In this document: one piece after another, positions 33,198 through 40,854 of the stretch
How positions within the stretch are numbered: the first letter of the stretch is position 1
Layout of the letters: each line of letters begins with the position of its first letter
Translations under genes and position numbers: made by a program
The notes under the pieces: generated by a model
The model's input: the letters and a program-made list of their open reading frames with translations, nothing else
The model's database searches: none
Told to the model about the DNA's origin: nothing
Assembly: GCA_002405835.1 (NCBI GenBank)
Contig: DHMO01000012.1
Coordinates: 1,263 to 65,262 of the forward strand
DNA: 64,000 nucleotides
DNA from: Lentisphaeria bacterium UBA4640
GTDB lineage: Bacteria; Verrucomicrobiota; Lentisphaeria; Victivallales; UBA1829
Direction: 5' to 3'

Positions 33198-34073
33198 ATG
33201 GCAGACAAACTGATGCTCGGGCTTCCGAAAGGAAGTCTGGAACAGGCGACGACCGATATGTTCGCCAAGGCCGGCTATAAGATCGAAATCAACTCCCGCT
33301 CTTATTTCCCCTCCATTGACGACCCGGAAATCGAATGCATGCTGATCCGCGCGCAGGAAATGTCCCGCTACGTGGAAGAGGGCATTCTCGACTGCGGTCT
33401 CACCGGATACGACTGGATCCGTGAAAACGGTTCCGACGTTGTGGAAGTCGCCGAACTCGTGTACGGCAAAGTCGGACGCAACCCGCTCCGCTGGGTGCTT
33501 GCGGTTCCCGAAAACTCCAACTTCCATTCGGTCAAGGATCTGGAAGGCAAGCGCATCGCGACCGAAGCGGTCGGCATGACGAAACGCTATCTTGCGGAAA
33601 ATCATGTGAACGCCACCGTTGAATTCTCCTGGGGCGCAACCGAGGTGAAGCCGCCGCGTCTCGCCGATGCGATCGTCGAGATTACCGAAACCGGTTCCTC
33701 CCTCCGCGCGAACAAGCTGAAAATCATCGATACTCTCTGTACCTCCACCACGCGTTTCATTGCGAACAAGAAGGCGATGGAGTGCCCGTTCAAGAAGAAA
33801 AAAATCGAGCGTATTGCTATGCTGCTTCAGGCGGTTCTTCTCGCGGAAGGCAAAGTCGGCATTATGCTGAACATCCGCAAGAAAGATCTGCCGAACATTC
33901 TCGGCAAACTTCCTGCGCTGGAACGCCCGACCGTCTCCGAACTCGCCGATCCCGAATGGGCGGCTCTGAACACGATTGTGACGGAACATGTCGTCCGTGA
34001 TCTGATTCCGGAACTGAAGGAACTCGGTGCGTGCGGCATTGTTGAATACCCGCTGAACAAGCTGGTTGAATAA
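33198..34073 (+). CDS. hisG: ATP phosphoribosyltransferase, long form
   Basis: The 291-residue protein starts LMLGLPKGSLEQATTDMFAKAGY, typical of HisG, and contains DCGLTGYDWIRENG, KRIATEAVGMTKRYLAEN, EITETGSSLRANKLKIID (phosphoribosyl pyrophosphate binding) and a C-terminal ferredoxin-like regulatory domain (VVLLAEGKVGIMLNIR-type stretch onward to NTIVTEHVVRDLIPELKELG). It catalyses the first step of histidine synthesis, joining ATP and phosphoribosyl pyrophosphate. The length shows the HisZ-independent long form, which is inhibited by histidine. Single gene with its own promoter and a strong terminator; no other his gene is in the window. Confidence 0.95.
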   Translation: MADKLMLGLPKGSLEQATTDMFAKAGYKIEINSRSYFPSIDDPEIECMLIRAQEMSRYVEEGILDCGLTGYDWIRENGSDVVEVAELVYGKVGRNPLRWVLAVPENSNFHSVKDLEGKRIATEAVGMTKRYLAENHVNATVEFSWGATEVKPPRLADAIVEITETGSSLRANKLKIIDTLCTSTTRFIANKKAMECPFKKKKIERIAMLLQAVLLAEGKVGIMLNIRKKDLPNILGKLPALERPTVSELADPEWAALNTIVTEHVVRDLIPELKELGACGIVEYPLNKLVE

Positions 34074-34080
34074 GAATTTT

Positions 34081-34145
34081 TCCGCGGATGCTCTCTCTCC
34101 CCTTGGAGGCGGTCCCCCCGCTTCTTGCATCCGCGGATTTTTTTT
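34081..34145 (+). terminator. Terminator of hisG
   Basis: TCCGCGGATGC (34081-34091) pairs with GCATCCGCGGA (34127-34137), with a large inner loop holding C-rich and G-rich stretches, followed by eight T. A classical factor-independent terminator eight bases after the hisG stop codon. Confidence 0.85.
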
Positions 34146-34217
34146 GCCGCGGACGGCGGACAATGAGCCTTTTTGCAAAATCCGCTGTCTAATCCGGCAA
34201 AAGCGAAAGGGAATCTT

Positions 34218-37142
34218 ATGAAATCTGTATTTATGATTGCCGCTCTCGTCATCCTCGCCGGGCTGACGTCTGCTGGAGGAACTGTTATGCAAACCGCAAA
34301 AGATACTGCCGGAAACTCTTACTCGTATATTCAGAACGACCCGTTCGACACACGTATCTACAAACTGCCGAACGGTCTGACCCTTTATCTTTCGCGCAAT
34401 CCGATGCGTCCGCGCGTTTCGGTTCTGACGATTGTCCGCGCAGGCTCTTCCGATGAACCTGCCGATTCCACGGGGCTCGCCCACTATTTCGAGCACATGA
34501 TGTTCAAGGGAACTCCGCGGATGGGAACGCTCGACTGGGCAAAGGAAAAACCGCTTCTCGACCGGATTCCCGATCTCTTTGAACAGCGGAAAATGGAGCC
34601 GGATCCGGTCCGTAAAAAAGAACTTTACGCGGAAATCGACCGCGTTTCCGGCGAGGCAGCGAAGTATGCCGCGGCGGGTGAGTTCTCCAAGCTCGCATCC
34701 TCCTTCGGCGCTTCCGGGCTCAATGCCGCGACCGGAGTCGATTTCACCGTCTACATGGGGGAGCTTCCCGCGAATGAACTCGGAAACTATCTGAAACTGG
34801 ATGCGGAACGCTTCTCGAATCCCGTGCTCCGTCTGTTTCACACCGAACTCGAGGCGGTTTATGAGGAGTTCAACCGCGGTCAGGACAAGGACGGGATGGT
34901 TTCATATGAGACTCTCAACCGTGCGCTGCTGCCGACTCATCCCGCGGGGCGCCCGATTATCGGGGAGCCGAATCACCTGAAGAATCCGTCGATGAAGGAT
35001 ATCATGACCTTCTTCAACCGCTATTATGTACCGGGCAATATGGCGCTTGCGATTATCGGCGATCTTGATTTCGAGAAGACTTATGCGCTTGCGCAGGAGA
35101 CGTTCGGCAAGCTCAAAGCCGCACCCGTGCCGGAGCGCAAAATGCCGGTGGAACAGCCGCTGACCGAAAACCGGAAGCTGACCGTCAGCGGACCGGAGGC
35201 GGCGCATACGCGGCTTGGCTGGCGCGTGGAACGCTCCCCGCGCAACGGCGCGCTTATCACGCTGATTGCGCGTCTGCTCAAAGATTCCGGCTACGGCCTG
35301 CTCGAACAGAATCTTCTTCGCACGCAGAAACTGCTCGGAGCGGGATGTCACCTGCGCATCGGACGCGAATACATGCTTTTCATGCTCGACGGTTCGCCGC
35401 GCGCGGGGCAATCGCTGGATGAGGTTTCGACGCTTCTGCTTGCGGAACTTGAAAAGCTCCGCAAGGGCGAATACGGCGACTGGCGCATCGGAGCGGTTGC
35501 GGAAAACTGCCGCGTCACGATTGCGGAGATCCGCGAAGGGGACAACATGAATCTCGCCTGGGAATTCGCCGACCTCTTTGTCAACGGCGATTCCTATGCG
35601 GAATTGCTCGCCACGCCCGACCGCATCGCCGGATTCACAAAAAAGGATGTAACGGAATTCATTGAAAAGTATTTCGCTCACCACATCCGCGTCGACAAGA
35701 CGACCGGAGAGCCGACGAACCGGGTCAAGGTCGATAAGCCGAAAATAACCCCCGTTGCGCTGAATTCGGAAAAGGAATCGGAATACAGCCGTGCGTTTCT
35801 GCAGCTTCCGCCGCCGCCCGCGATTGAGCCGCGTTTCATTGACATTGCAAAGGATATTTCGAGCGTGGAGCTGCCGAACGGCATCACCGTCAAGCGCATG
35901 AACACGGTTTCCGGTTCAAATCTTTTCCATGCGGAACGCGTCATCAATATTTCCACATACGAAAACCGGAAACTTGAGCTTGCGATTGATTATCTGGAGT
36001 ACATCGGAACGAGCCGCTACTCGGTCGATGCTCTGCGCCAGGAGTTCTATAAGCTCGGCGTGAAACAGTCGATCTCAATCGACAAGTATGCGCTCTCCGC
36101 GGAACTTACGGGACCCGCTGCGAACCTGAACAAAGCGGTTGCGCTTATGGAACACCTCATCCGCGATGCGAAACCGGATGCGGAGGCGTACAAGGCGTAT
36201 GTCGACGGCATTCTGAAGGACCGTGCGGATGCGAAACTCAATCCGTCCGCGGTGTTCCAGCGCGGCATTTCGTATGCCTGGTACGGCAGCCACACTCCCT
36301 ACACGGACGGTCTGACGGAGGCGGAACTGCGCGAAACGAAGCCGGAAGAACTGCTTGCGCTTCTGCGGGACGTCTTTGCGAAGTACAGAAGCACGTTCGC
36401 GTATGCCGGCCCCGCACCGATGGAAGAGGTCGTTGAGGCCGCAAAGCTGATCCACTCCGCCGGAACCGTTACGCCGCCGGACAAGGTGCGTTACACCCCG
36501 CATGCGGTGGAGAAGCCGAATATCTACATTATCGACTTCGATGCGGTTCAGATGCGCGTCGGCTTTACATCGCGCGGCCCGCTCTTTTCGCTTGCGGATC
36601 TGCCGTACGGCAAGATGTTCAATGAATATTTCTGCTCCGGACTGGATTCGATCGTGTTCCAGGAAATCCGTGAGTCACGGGCGCTTGCGTATGCCGCGGG
36701 CGGTTCCTACGAGCAGCTCATGCGCAAGGGGCGGCACAACGTCATTTACATGGTTGCCGGAACGCAGAGTGACAAGCTGTTTGACGTGATTGACACGATG
36801 CATTCGATTCTGCGGAAGATGCCGCTGTTCGAGGGCAAGTTTGCTAGCGCCCGCGATTCGCTGGTGAAGCGGCTTGCAACGGAACGGATTATCGGGCTTG
36901 AGCTCTTTGACTTCGAGCAGAAGATGCGCCGCATGGGAACGGATACCGACTGGCGCCGCGCCGAATTTGACACGGTCCGCAGCATGAAGCTGGATGCGCT
37001 GGCGGCGTTTTTCAACCGCGACCTCGCGCCTCTGAAGTACGATATTGTGATTGTCGGCAAGGCGTCGCTGATCGACCGGAAGAAACTTTCGGAGTACGGA
37101 ACGGTTGTCGATCTCAAGCTGAAAGATATTTTCGGTTACTGA
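34218..37142 (+). CDS. M16 (insulinase/pitrilysin) family zinc metallopeptidase
   Basis: I chose the ATG at 34218 (MKSVFMIAALV) with AAAGGGA upstream. The 974-residue protein has a signal peptide-like N-terminus (FMIAALVILAGLTSAGG), then LPNGLTLYLSRNP and the inverted zinc motif HYFEH at 89-93 with the third ligand Glu216 in ELEAVYEEFNR. A second, inactive M16 half follows from about residue 540 (VELPNGITVKRM). Such periplasmic peptidases degrade peptides inside a clam-shell chamber. An insertion of some 60 residues after HYFEH (DWAKEKPLLDRIPDLFEQ) is seen in other bacterial members as well. Own terminator at 37164. Substrate is unknown. Confidence 0.9.
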   Translation: MKSVFMIAALVILAGLTSAGGTVMQTAKDTAGNSYSYIQNDPFDTRIYKLPNGLTLYLSRNPMRPRVSVLTIVRAGSSDEPADSTGLAHYFEHMMFKGTPRMGTLDWAKEKPLLDRIPDLFEQRKMEPDPVRKKELYAEIDRVSGEAAKYAAAGEFSKLASSFGASGLNAATGVDFTVYMGELPANELGNYLKLDAERFSNPVLRLFHTELEAVYEEFNRGQDKDGMVSYETLNRALLPTHPAGRPIIGEPNHLKNPSMKDIMTFFNRYYVPGNMALAIIGDLDFEKTYALAQETFGKLKAAPVPERKMPVEQPLTENRKLTVSGPEAAHTRLGWRVERSPRNGALITLIARLLKDSGYGLLEQNLLRTQKLLGAGCHLRIGREYMLFMLDGSPRAGQSLDEVSTLLLAELEKLRKGEYGDWRIGAVAENCRVTIAEIREGDNMNLAWEFADLFVNGDSYAELLATPDRIAGFTKKDVTEFIEKYFAHHIRVDKTTGEPTNRVKVDKPKITPVALNSEKESEYSRAFLQLPPPPAIEPRFIDIAKDISSVELPNGITVKRMNTVSGSNLFHAERVINISTYENRKLELAIDYLEYIGTSRYSVDALRQEFYKLGVKQSISIDKYALSAELTGPAANLNKAVALMEHLIRDAKPDAEAYKAYVDGILKDRADAKLNPSAVFQRGISYAWYGSHTPYTDGLTEAELRETKPEELLALLRDVFAKYRSTFAYAGPAPMEEVVEAAKLIHSAGTVTPPDKVRYTPHAVEKPNIYIIDFDAVQMRVGFTSRGPLFSLADLPYGKMFNEYFCSGLDSIVFQEIRESRALAYAAGGSYEQLMRKGRHNVIYMVAGTQSDKLFDVIDTMHSILRKMPLFEGKFASARDSLVKRLATERIIGLELFDFEQKMRRMGTDTDWRRAEFDTVRSMKLDALAAFFNRDLAPLKYDIVIVGKASLIDRKKLSEYGTVVDLKLKDIFGY

Positions 37143-37163
37143 GAACTCAGTTCAGAAAAAAAG

Positions 37164-37204
37164 AACGGGAAACCGGCTGCTGCAGACGGTTTCCCGTTTT
37201 TCAT
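37164..37204 (+). terminator. Terminator of M16 peptidase gene
   Basis: AACGGGAAACCG (37164-37175) pairs perfectly with CGGTTTCCCGTT (37187-37198) and is followed by TTTTTC. Confidence 0.85.
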
Positions 37205-37247
37205 TCCGGCGGAATGCCGGAATCATGAAATGGATTGGTGAAGGGAC

Positions 37248-37484
37248 TCAGATGTCCTCATCGTCGCTGAAATCGTCGCCAAGATCATCCAGATCGTCGA
37301 GGGAACCGAGATCATCCTCATCGTCAAGACCGGCGTCGTCTCCGTATTCATCGTAGTCGTCATCCTCTTCATTGACGACGGTGCTTGCGGAGATGAAGGC
37401 GCCGCATTCGGGACAGCATCCATCCTCAGCTTCAATCTGTTTTTCGTTGATTTCGATGTCGCAATAAGGGCAGAACATCACCAT
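37248..37484 (-). CDS. Small zinc-ribbon protein with acidic tail
   Basis: The 78-residue product has a four-cysteine zinc ribbon (FCPYC at the start and CCPECGAF at about 23-30) and a C-terminal tail made almost wholly of Asp, Glu, Gly and Leu (EEDDDYDEYGDD onward). The start has a perfect AAGGAGG. Its promoter is TTGACT (complement of 37572-37577), 16 bases, TATAAT (complement of 37550-37555). Acidic zinc-ribbon proteins of this size occur in Planctomycetes/Verrucomicrobia relatives, but no function is known to me. It may bind a basic partner such as a ribosomal or DNA-binding protein (inference). Confidence 0.75.
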   Translation of the reverse strand: MVMFCPYCDIEINEKQIEAEDGCCPECGAFISASTVVNEEDDDYDEYGDDAGLDDEDDLGSLDDLDDLGDDFSDDEDI

Positions 37485-37549
37485 AAGAAAACCTCCTTGT
37501 GTTGTTGCAAAGACTTTGCAGCGGAAACTGAAATTCAGTTTACACGAAC

Positions 37550-37577
37550 ATTATAAAGAGTTATGCGAAAAAGTCAA
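37550..37577 (-). promoter_or_regulatory. Promoter of zinc-ribbon gene
   Basis: TTGACT and TATAAT on the minus strand (complements of 37572-37577 and 37550-37555) are separated by 16 bases, close to the sigma70 consensus. Confidence 0.65.
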
Positions 37578-37583
37578 CCCCTG

Positions 37584-37624
37584 AAATGCGTTTTTTCTTA
37601 ATTTTTTTACGAAAAAACGCATTT
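37584..37624 (-). terminator. Hairpin after flavin reductase gene
   Basis: AAATGCGTTTTTTC (37584-37597) pairs perfectly with GAAAAAACGCATTT (37611-37624) around 13 AT-rich bases. It lies directly after the flavin reductase gene on the minus strand. Its T-rich tract is inside the stem rather than after it, so strength is uncertain. Confidence 0.6.
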
Positions 37625-37635
37625 TCCGGCTGAAT

Positions 37636-38181
37636 TCAGATGTTTTTCCCGAGATTGCGTGCCTCGTCGAGGGCGGGCGAGCCTTTGATTGCGCCGGGCT
37701 CTCCGACGTTCGGGACGAGGATTTTTCCGCGGTCGGTCCATTTCAGATATTCCGCAATGAGTTCGTAGGAACGGACAATTCCGTCGAAGTCCTTCATTTC
37801 ATCGGTTTCGGCGGTGACGAGCAGGGCGCATTCCCTGATCTTCAGGGGGCGTCCGCCGACCATGAACGCATAGAATTTGTCGAGCGCCGCCTTGAGCTGA
37901 GTCGGGAAGGAGAACCAGTAGAGCGGAGTAGCGAGAACGAGAACGTCGGCTTCTTTCAGGATCGGGGCGAGCGAATTGAAATCATCATCGAAGAGGCATG
38001 CCTTGCCGTGTTTGAAGCACTGGTTGCATGCACGGCAGCCGTCAATCTGCTTGCGGGCGGCGTCGAACCGCTGGACGCGGTGCCCGGCCTCTTCTGCACC
38101 TTTGATGAATGCGTCGGCGAGCATGAAGCTGTTTCCGTTTGAACGGGGGCTTCCGGTCAGGACTAAAATATTCTTACCCAT
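37636..38181 (-). CDS. Flavodoxin-fold NAD(P)H-dependent oxidoreductase (iron-sulfur flavoprotein-like)
   Basis: The 181-residue protein has the FMN-reductase fold: ILVLTGSPRSNGNSFMLADAF (phosphate loop), CRACNQCFKHGKACLFDDDF with clustered cysteines, and VLVLATPLYWFSFPTQLKAALDKFYA. The CxxCxxC stretch near residues 49-61 resembles the compact cluster of iron-sulfur flavoproteins, although one spacing differs, so a cluster is possible but not certain. It would reduce quinones, flavins or similar compounds in the cytoplasm. Its promoter is embedded in an inverted repeat after the GH78-like gene. Confidence 0.85.
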   Translation of the reverse strand: MGKNILVLTGSPRSNGNSFMLADAFIKGAEEAGHRVQRFDAARKQIDGCRACNQCFKHGKACLFDDDFNSLAPILKEADVLVLATPLYWFSFPTQLKAALDKFYAFMVGGRPLKIRECALLVTAETDEMKDFDGIVRSYELIAEYLKWTDRGKILVPNVGEPGAIKGSPALDEARNLGKNI

Positions 38182-38202
38182 GAAAAATTCCTCCTTTTCC
38201 GC

Positions 38203-38245
38203 AATATAATGGAGTTTCCCGCAATGTCAACCGGGAAACTCCATT
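38203..38245 (-). promoter_or_regulatory. Promoter embedded in a 14-base inverted repeat
   Basis: AATGGAGTTTCCCG (38208-38221) pairs perfectly with CGGGAAACTCCATT (38232-38245). TTGACA of the flavin reductase promoter (complement of 38225-38230) lies in the ten-base loop; TATATT (complement of 38203-38208) sits at the outer edge, 16 bases away. The hairpin also ends the GH78-like transcript, so terminator, operator or both are possible. Confidence 0.65.
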
Positions 38246-38255
38246 GAAACGCGTT

Positions 38256-40646
38256 TTAAATGGAGAGTTTGCGGGAGATGACCGCCGCTTCGCCAGTTGT
38301 CCGGATTGTTTCGCCGGGCAGACGGATCTGCGCGCACATCCCTGCGGGGATTCCGAAATCCAGTTCCGCCGTGTTTCCGGAACGCTTCAGGGAGGCATGG
38401 ATCGTTCCCTGCGGAGTCGGCAGGATGAGTTCCGCGGAGTCCAATACGGTGAGGAGCGGTTCGAATTCGACTCTGCGCCACGCATCTTCAGTCTGTTTCA
38501 CGCCGAACACAAGTTCGGGGAGGTGCGAAAGCGGATGTGCGCTCCACGCGTGCGAATAGGACCAGCCGGAATAATCGCCCTTGCCGAAGGTTTCCCATGC
38601 GGTTCCGGCCGGAACCATTTTCGCCCATTCGCGGCGGATGTATTCGAGCGCTTCGGCGCGGAGACCGTACATCTGCGCGGCGTCGAGCAGGTAAGTCGAC
38701 CAGAACGAGCCGGGTTCCGCACAGCCGGAAAGAGTCCCTTTCAGACACGGAAGAATACGTTTTTCAATCATTGAATCTTTGGCTTCCGGACGCAGTTCGA
38801 GCAGAAGCGCGAGCACCTGGTCGTGAACCGACGGCACGCCGTTCCGCCTGCCGTCTTTGCCGATTTCCGGAACGAAAAGCCCCTGTTCCGGATCGAAGAA
38901 GGCTTCGGCGAGGAGTTTGCGTTCCGCGGCGATTTTTGTTTCCAGTTTCTGTGCATCAGCTTCGCAGCCGGCATGATGCAGGAGCTTGCAGTAGAGCGTT
39001 TCGGCGTAGAGATGCCAGAGATTGAGGAAAGTCGGCGTTGCATTCTTGGGCAGATCGCACCAGTCTTCGAAAAGCCAGTAGCGCGGGTCGGCTTTCAGCA
39101 GACCGTCGGGACCGCGTGTGCCCTCGAAGTAGGCGAAGATGTCTTCCGCGCGGGATTTCTGCTCATCCAGATGTTCTGTGGCGCCGGTCTGGAACCAGAG
39201 GTCATACAGAGTGGCGATCCATGTGAGACAGAAGTCGGGCAGAACGCAGCCGCAGTCGGTGGTCGGAGCATCGGCGAAAGTGAGATTTCCGGGGGCGTGC
39301 TGTCCCGCGATCGAATGGATTCCCTGACGGAGCAGGCTGGGATCGGCTGTCAGGAAGTGTGTGTTTTTCGCCTGAACGCGGGCGTCGCCCCACCATTGGG
39401 ACTGTTCGCGCCAGGGGGTATCGACGAAGGCGTCCAGCGAACAGACCTGCTGGGTGTGGCGGCAGATGCGGTAGATGTCGTTCAGAACCTTGTCGGAACA
39501 ATGGAAGTTTCCGGTGATCTGCATGGGATACACCGCGCTCCGCCAGGAGAGTCTGAGTTTCAGCGGACGAGTGTTTTCCCGGACCGCAAGGGTGACATGG
39601 CGCACGCCCATGAGCTGGTTGAGCTCGCAGTGTCCCTTTTCCGCGCCGAGGTGGACGCGGCTTGCCATTGCAAGTTCGCTTCCCGCGCCGGGTTCCGGAC
39701 GGAACTGGATTTTGCCGTCCTGGAGCCAGTGAAAGTAGAAAAAATCGACAATCATTCCGGCTTCGCTGTCTTCATAATCGAAAACGGGAGTTCCGGGGAG
39801 CCATTCATCCGCGCCGAGATCAACGGTGACGCAGGAGACTTTGCCTTTTCCGGCTTCCGGAATTTCGAAGCAGAGCGCATTTCCTTCGCGTCGGCAGGGG
39901 GGAACCGAGCCGTATTCAAGTGCGGGAAGTTCATTTTCGGCGAAATCCCATGCAATGTTGTGCTCCGGGAAGGGAAATGTTTTGGCTGGAGTTGAGCAGG
40001 GGCCCGCAGCAAACGAGACGAGTCCGGCGGGCGCCTGTTCGTGTTCATCGAGCATGGGAATGCGGCGTGCTTCGAGTCCGGACCAGGGGAGGGAGCCCTG
40101 AGCATGCTGTCCGGGCGCGCACCATTTCGGCTGAGGCGGAATGCGGAATCCGGTCTCTGCGGTGATCCAGGACCGGTCGTCAAAGGTCAGATCGACCTCT
40201 TCCTGCCAGCCCATCTGGAAACTGAGACGTCCGGTGTCATGCGCATAAGCGGTGTTGCGGAAAATGGTCCAGCCTTCGACCTGAGAGAGAATGAGCGTGC
40301 CGTTGTCCCATTCGGCGGAACAGAGGAAGCCGGCGCTGTCGGCATGGTTGTATGCGAAAGTGCTGATTCCGGGATTGTATGCCTCCACGGAGATCCAGTT
40401 GTGTCCGGCTTTCAGATACGGGAGGAGTTCGACGCGGTCGAACGGCCAGTGGTCCTGATATCCGCGGACGGGACCGCGGCAGACATAGCGTCCGTTGACA
40501 TAGAGCCGGTAGCTCTGGTCCGCGGTGATGTCGAGCGGCGCGGCGGACGGCAGTTTCTCCATGTTGAAATCGTGGCGGAATCCCGCGTAACAGTTCTGCA
40601 GATAGAGTGTTTTCGCAGGCCAGATCCAGTAAGCGTTCGGGTTCAT
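38256..40646 (-). CDS. GH78-like alpha-L-rhamnosidase-related glycoside hydrolase
   Basis: The 796-residue protein has an N-terminal beta-sandwich (YWIWPAKTLYLQNCYAGFRHDF, YRLYVNGRYVCRGPVRGY), typical of rhamnosidases, then an (alpha/alpha)6 barrel with DTPWREQSQWWGDARVQ starting at Asp409, where GH78 enzymes have their D.P.RDE....GD catalytic segment, and a C-terminal beta domain (YSGWSYSHAWSAHPLSHLPE). The Asp/Glu pairs are kept, the wording around them differs, so it may belong to a sister family. No signal peptide. It probably removes rhamnose or a related deoxy sugar from oligosaccharides. A LacI-type AAACGTTT element lies upstream. Confidence 0.78.
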   Translation of the reverse strand: MNPNAYWIWPAKTLYLQNCYAGFRHDFNMEKLPSAAPLDITADQSYRLYVNGRYVCRGPVRGYQDHWPFDRVELLPYLKAGHNWISVEAYNPGISTFAYNHADSAGFLCSAEWDNGTLILSQVEGWTIFRNTAYAHDTGRLSFQMGWQEEVDLTFDDRSWITAETGFRIPPQPKWCAPGQHAQGSLPWSGLEARRIPMLDEHEQAPAGLVSFAAGPCSTPAKTFPFPEHNIAWDFAENELPALEYGSVPPCRREGNALCFEIPEAGKGKVSCVTVDLGADEWLPGTPVFDYEDSEAGMIVDFFYFHWLQDGKIQFRPEPGAGSELAMASRVHLGAEKGHCELNQLMGVRHVTLAVRENTRPLKLRLSWRSAVYPMQITGNFHCSDKVLNDIYRICRHTQQVCSLDAFVDTPWREQSQWWGDARVQAKNTHFLTADPSLLRQGIHSIAGQHAPGNLTFADAPTTDCGCVLPDFCLTWIATLYDLWFQTGATEHLDEQKSRAEDIFAYFEGTRGPDGLLKADPRYWLFEDWCDLPKNATPTFLNLWHLYAETLYCKLLHHAGCEADAQKLETKIAAERKLLAEAFFDPEQGLFVPEIGKDGRRNGVPSVHDQVLALLLELRPEAKDSMIEKRILPCLKGTLSGCAEPGSFWSTYLLDAAQMYGLRAEALEYIRREWAKMVPAGTAWETFGKGDYSGWSYSHAWSAHPLSHLPELVFGVKQTEDAWRRVEFEPLLTVLDSAELILPTPQGTIHASLKRSGNTAELDFGIPAGMCAQIRLPGETIRTTGEAAVISRKLSI

Positions 40647-40738
40647 GATATGCTTGAAATCCTTATGTGTTTCTGTTTTGCATTGCGTTTAATTTACCGC
40701 ATGTCCGTCTGCTTTTCAAGCGTTTTTTGAAAAATTGC

Positions 40739-40750
40739 TAAAACGTTTGA
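40739..40750. promoter_or_regulatory. Candidate LacI-type operator between GH78-like and PilT genes
   Basis: TAAAACGTTTGA is a 12-base near-palindrome with ten matching positions centred on CG, in the 208-base gap between the divergent GH78-like and tandem-PilT genes. AAACGC-like words recur nearby (40709-40716, 40783-40798). No cognate regulator is adjacent. Confidence 0.35.
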
Positions 40751-40854
40751 GCGTTGGAGATTTCCAGCTGTTTTTTTCAGTGCCGCATTTGAAAAACGCG
40801 GAAACGCTTATATCTTAGAGATGAAATCACAGAACAACAAGATGGAGTTTGATT

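Noticed and set aside
33183..34841. Minus-strand open frame of 552 codons
   Set aside because: It is antisense to hisG and the start of the M16 peptidase gene, both clearly real.
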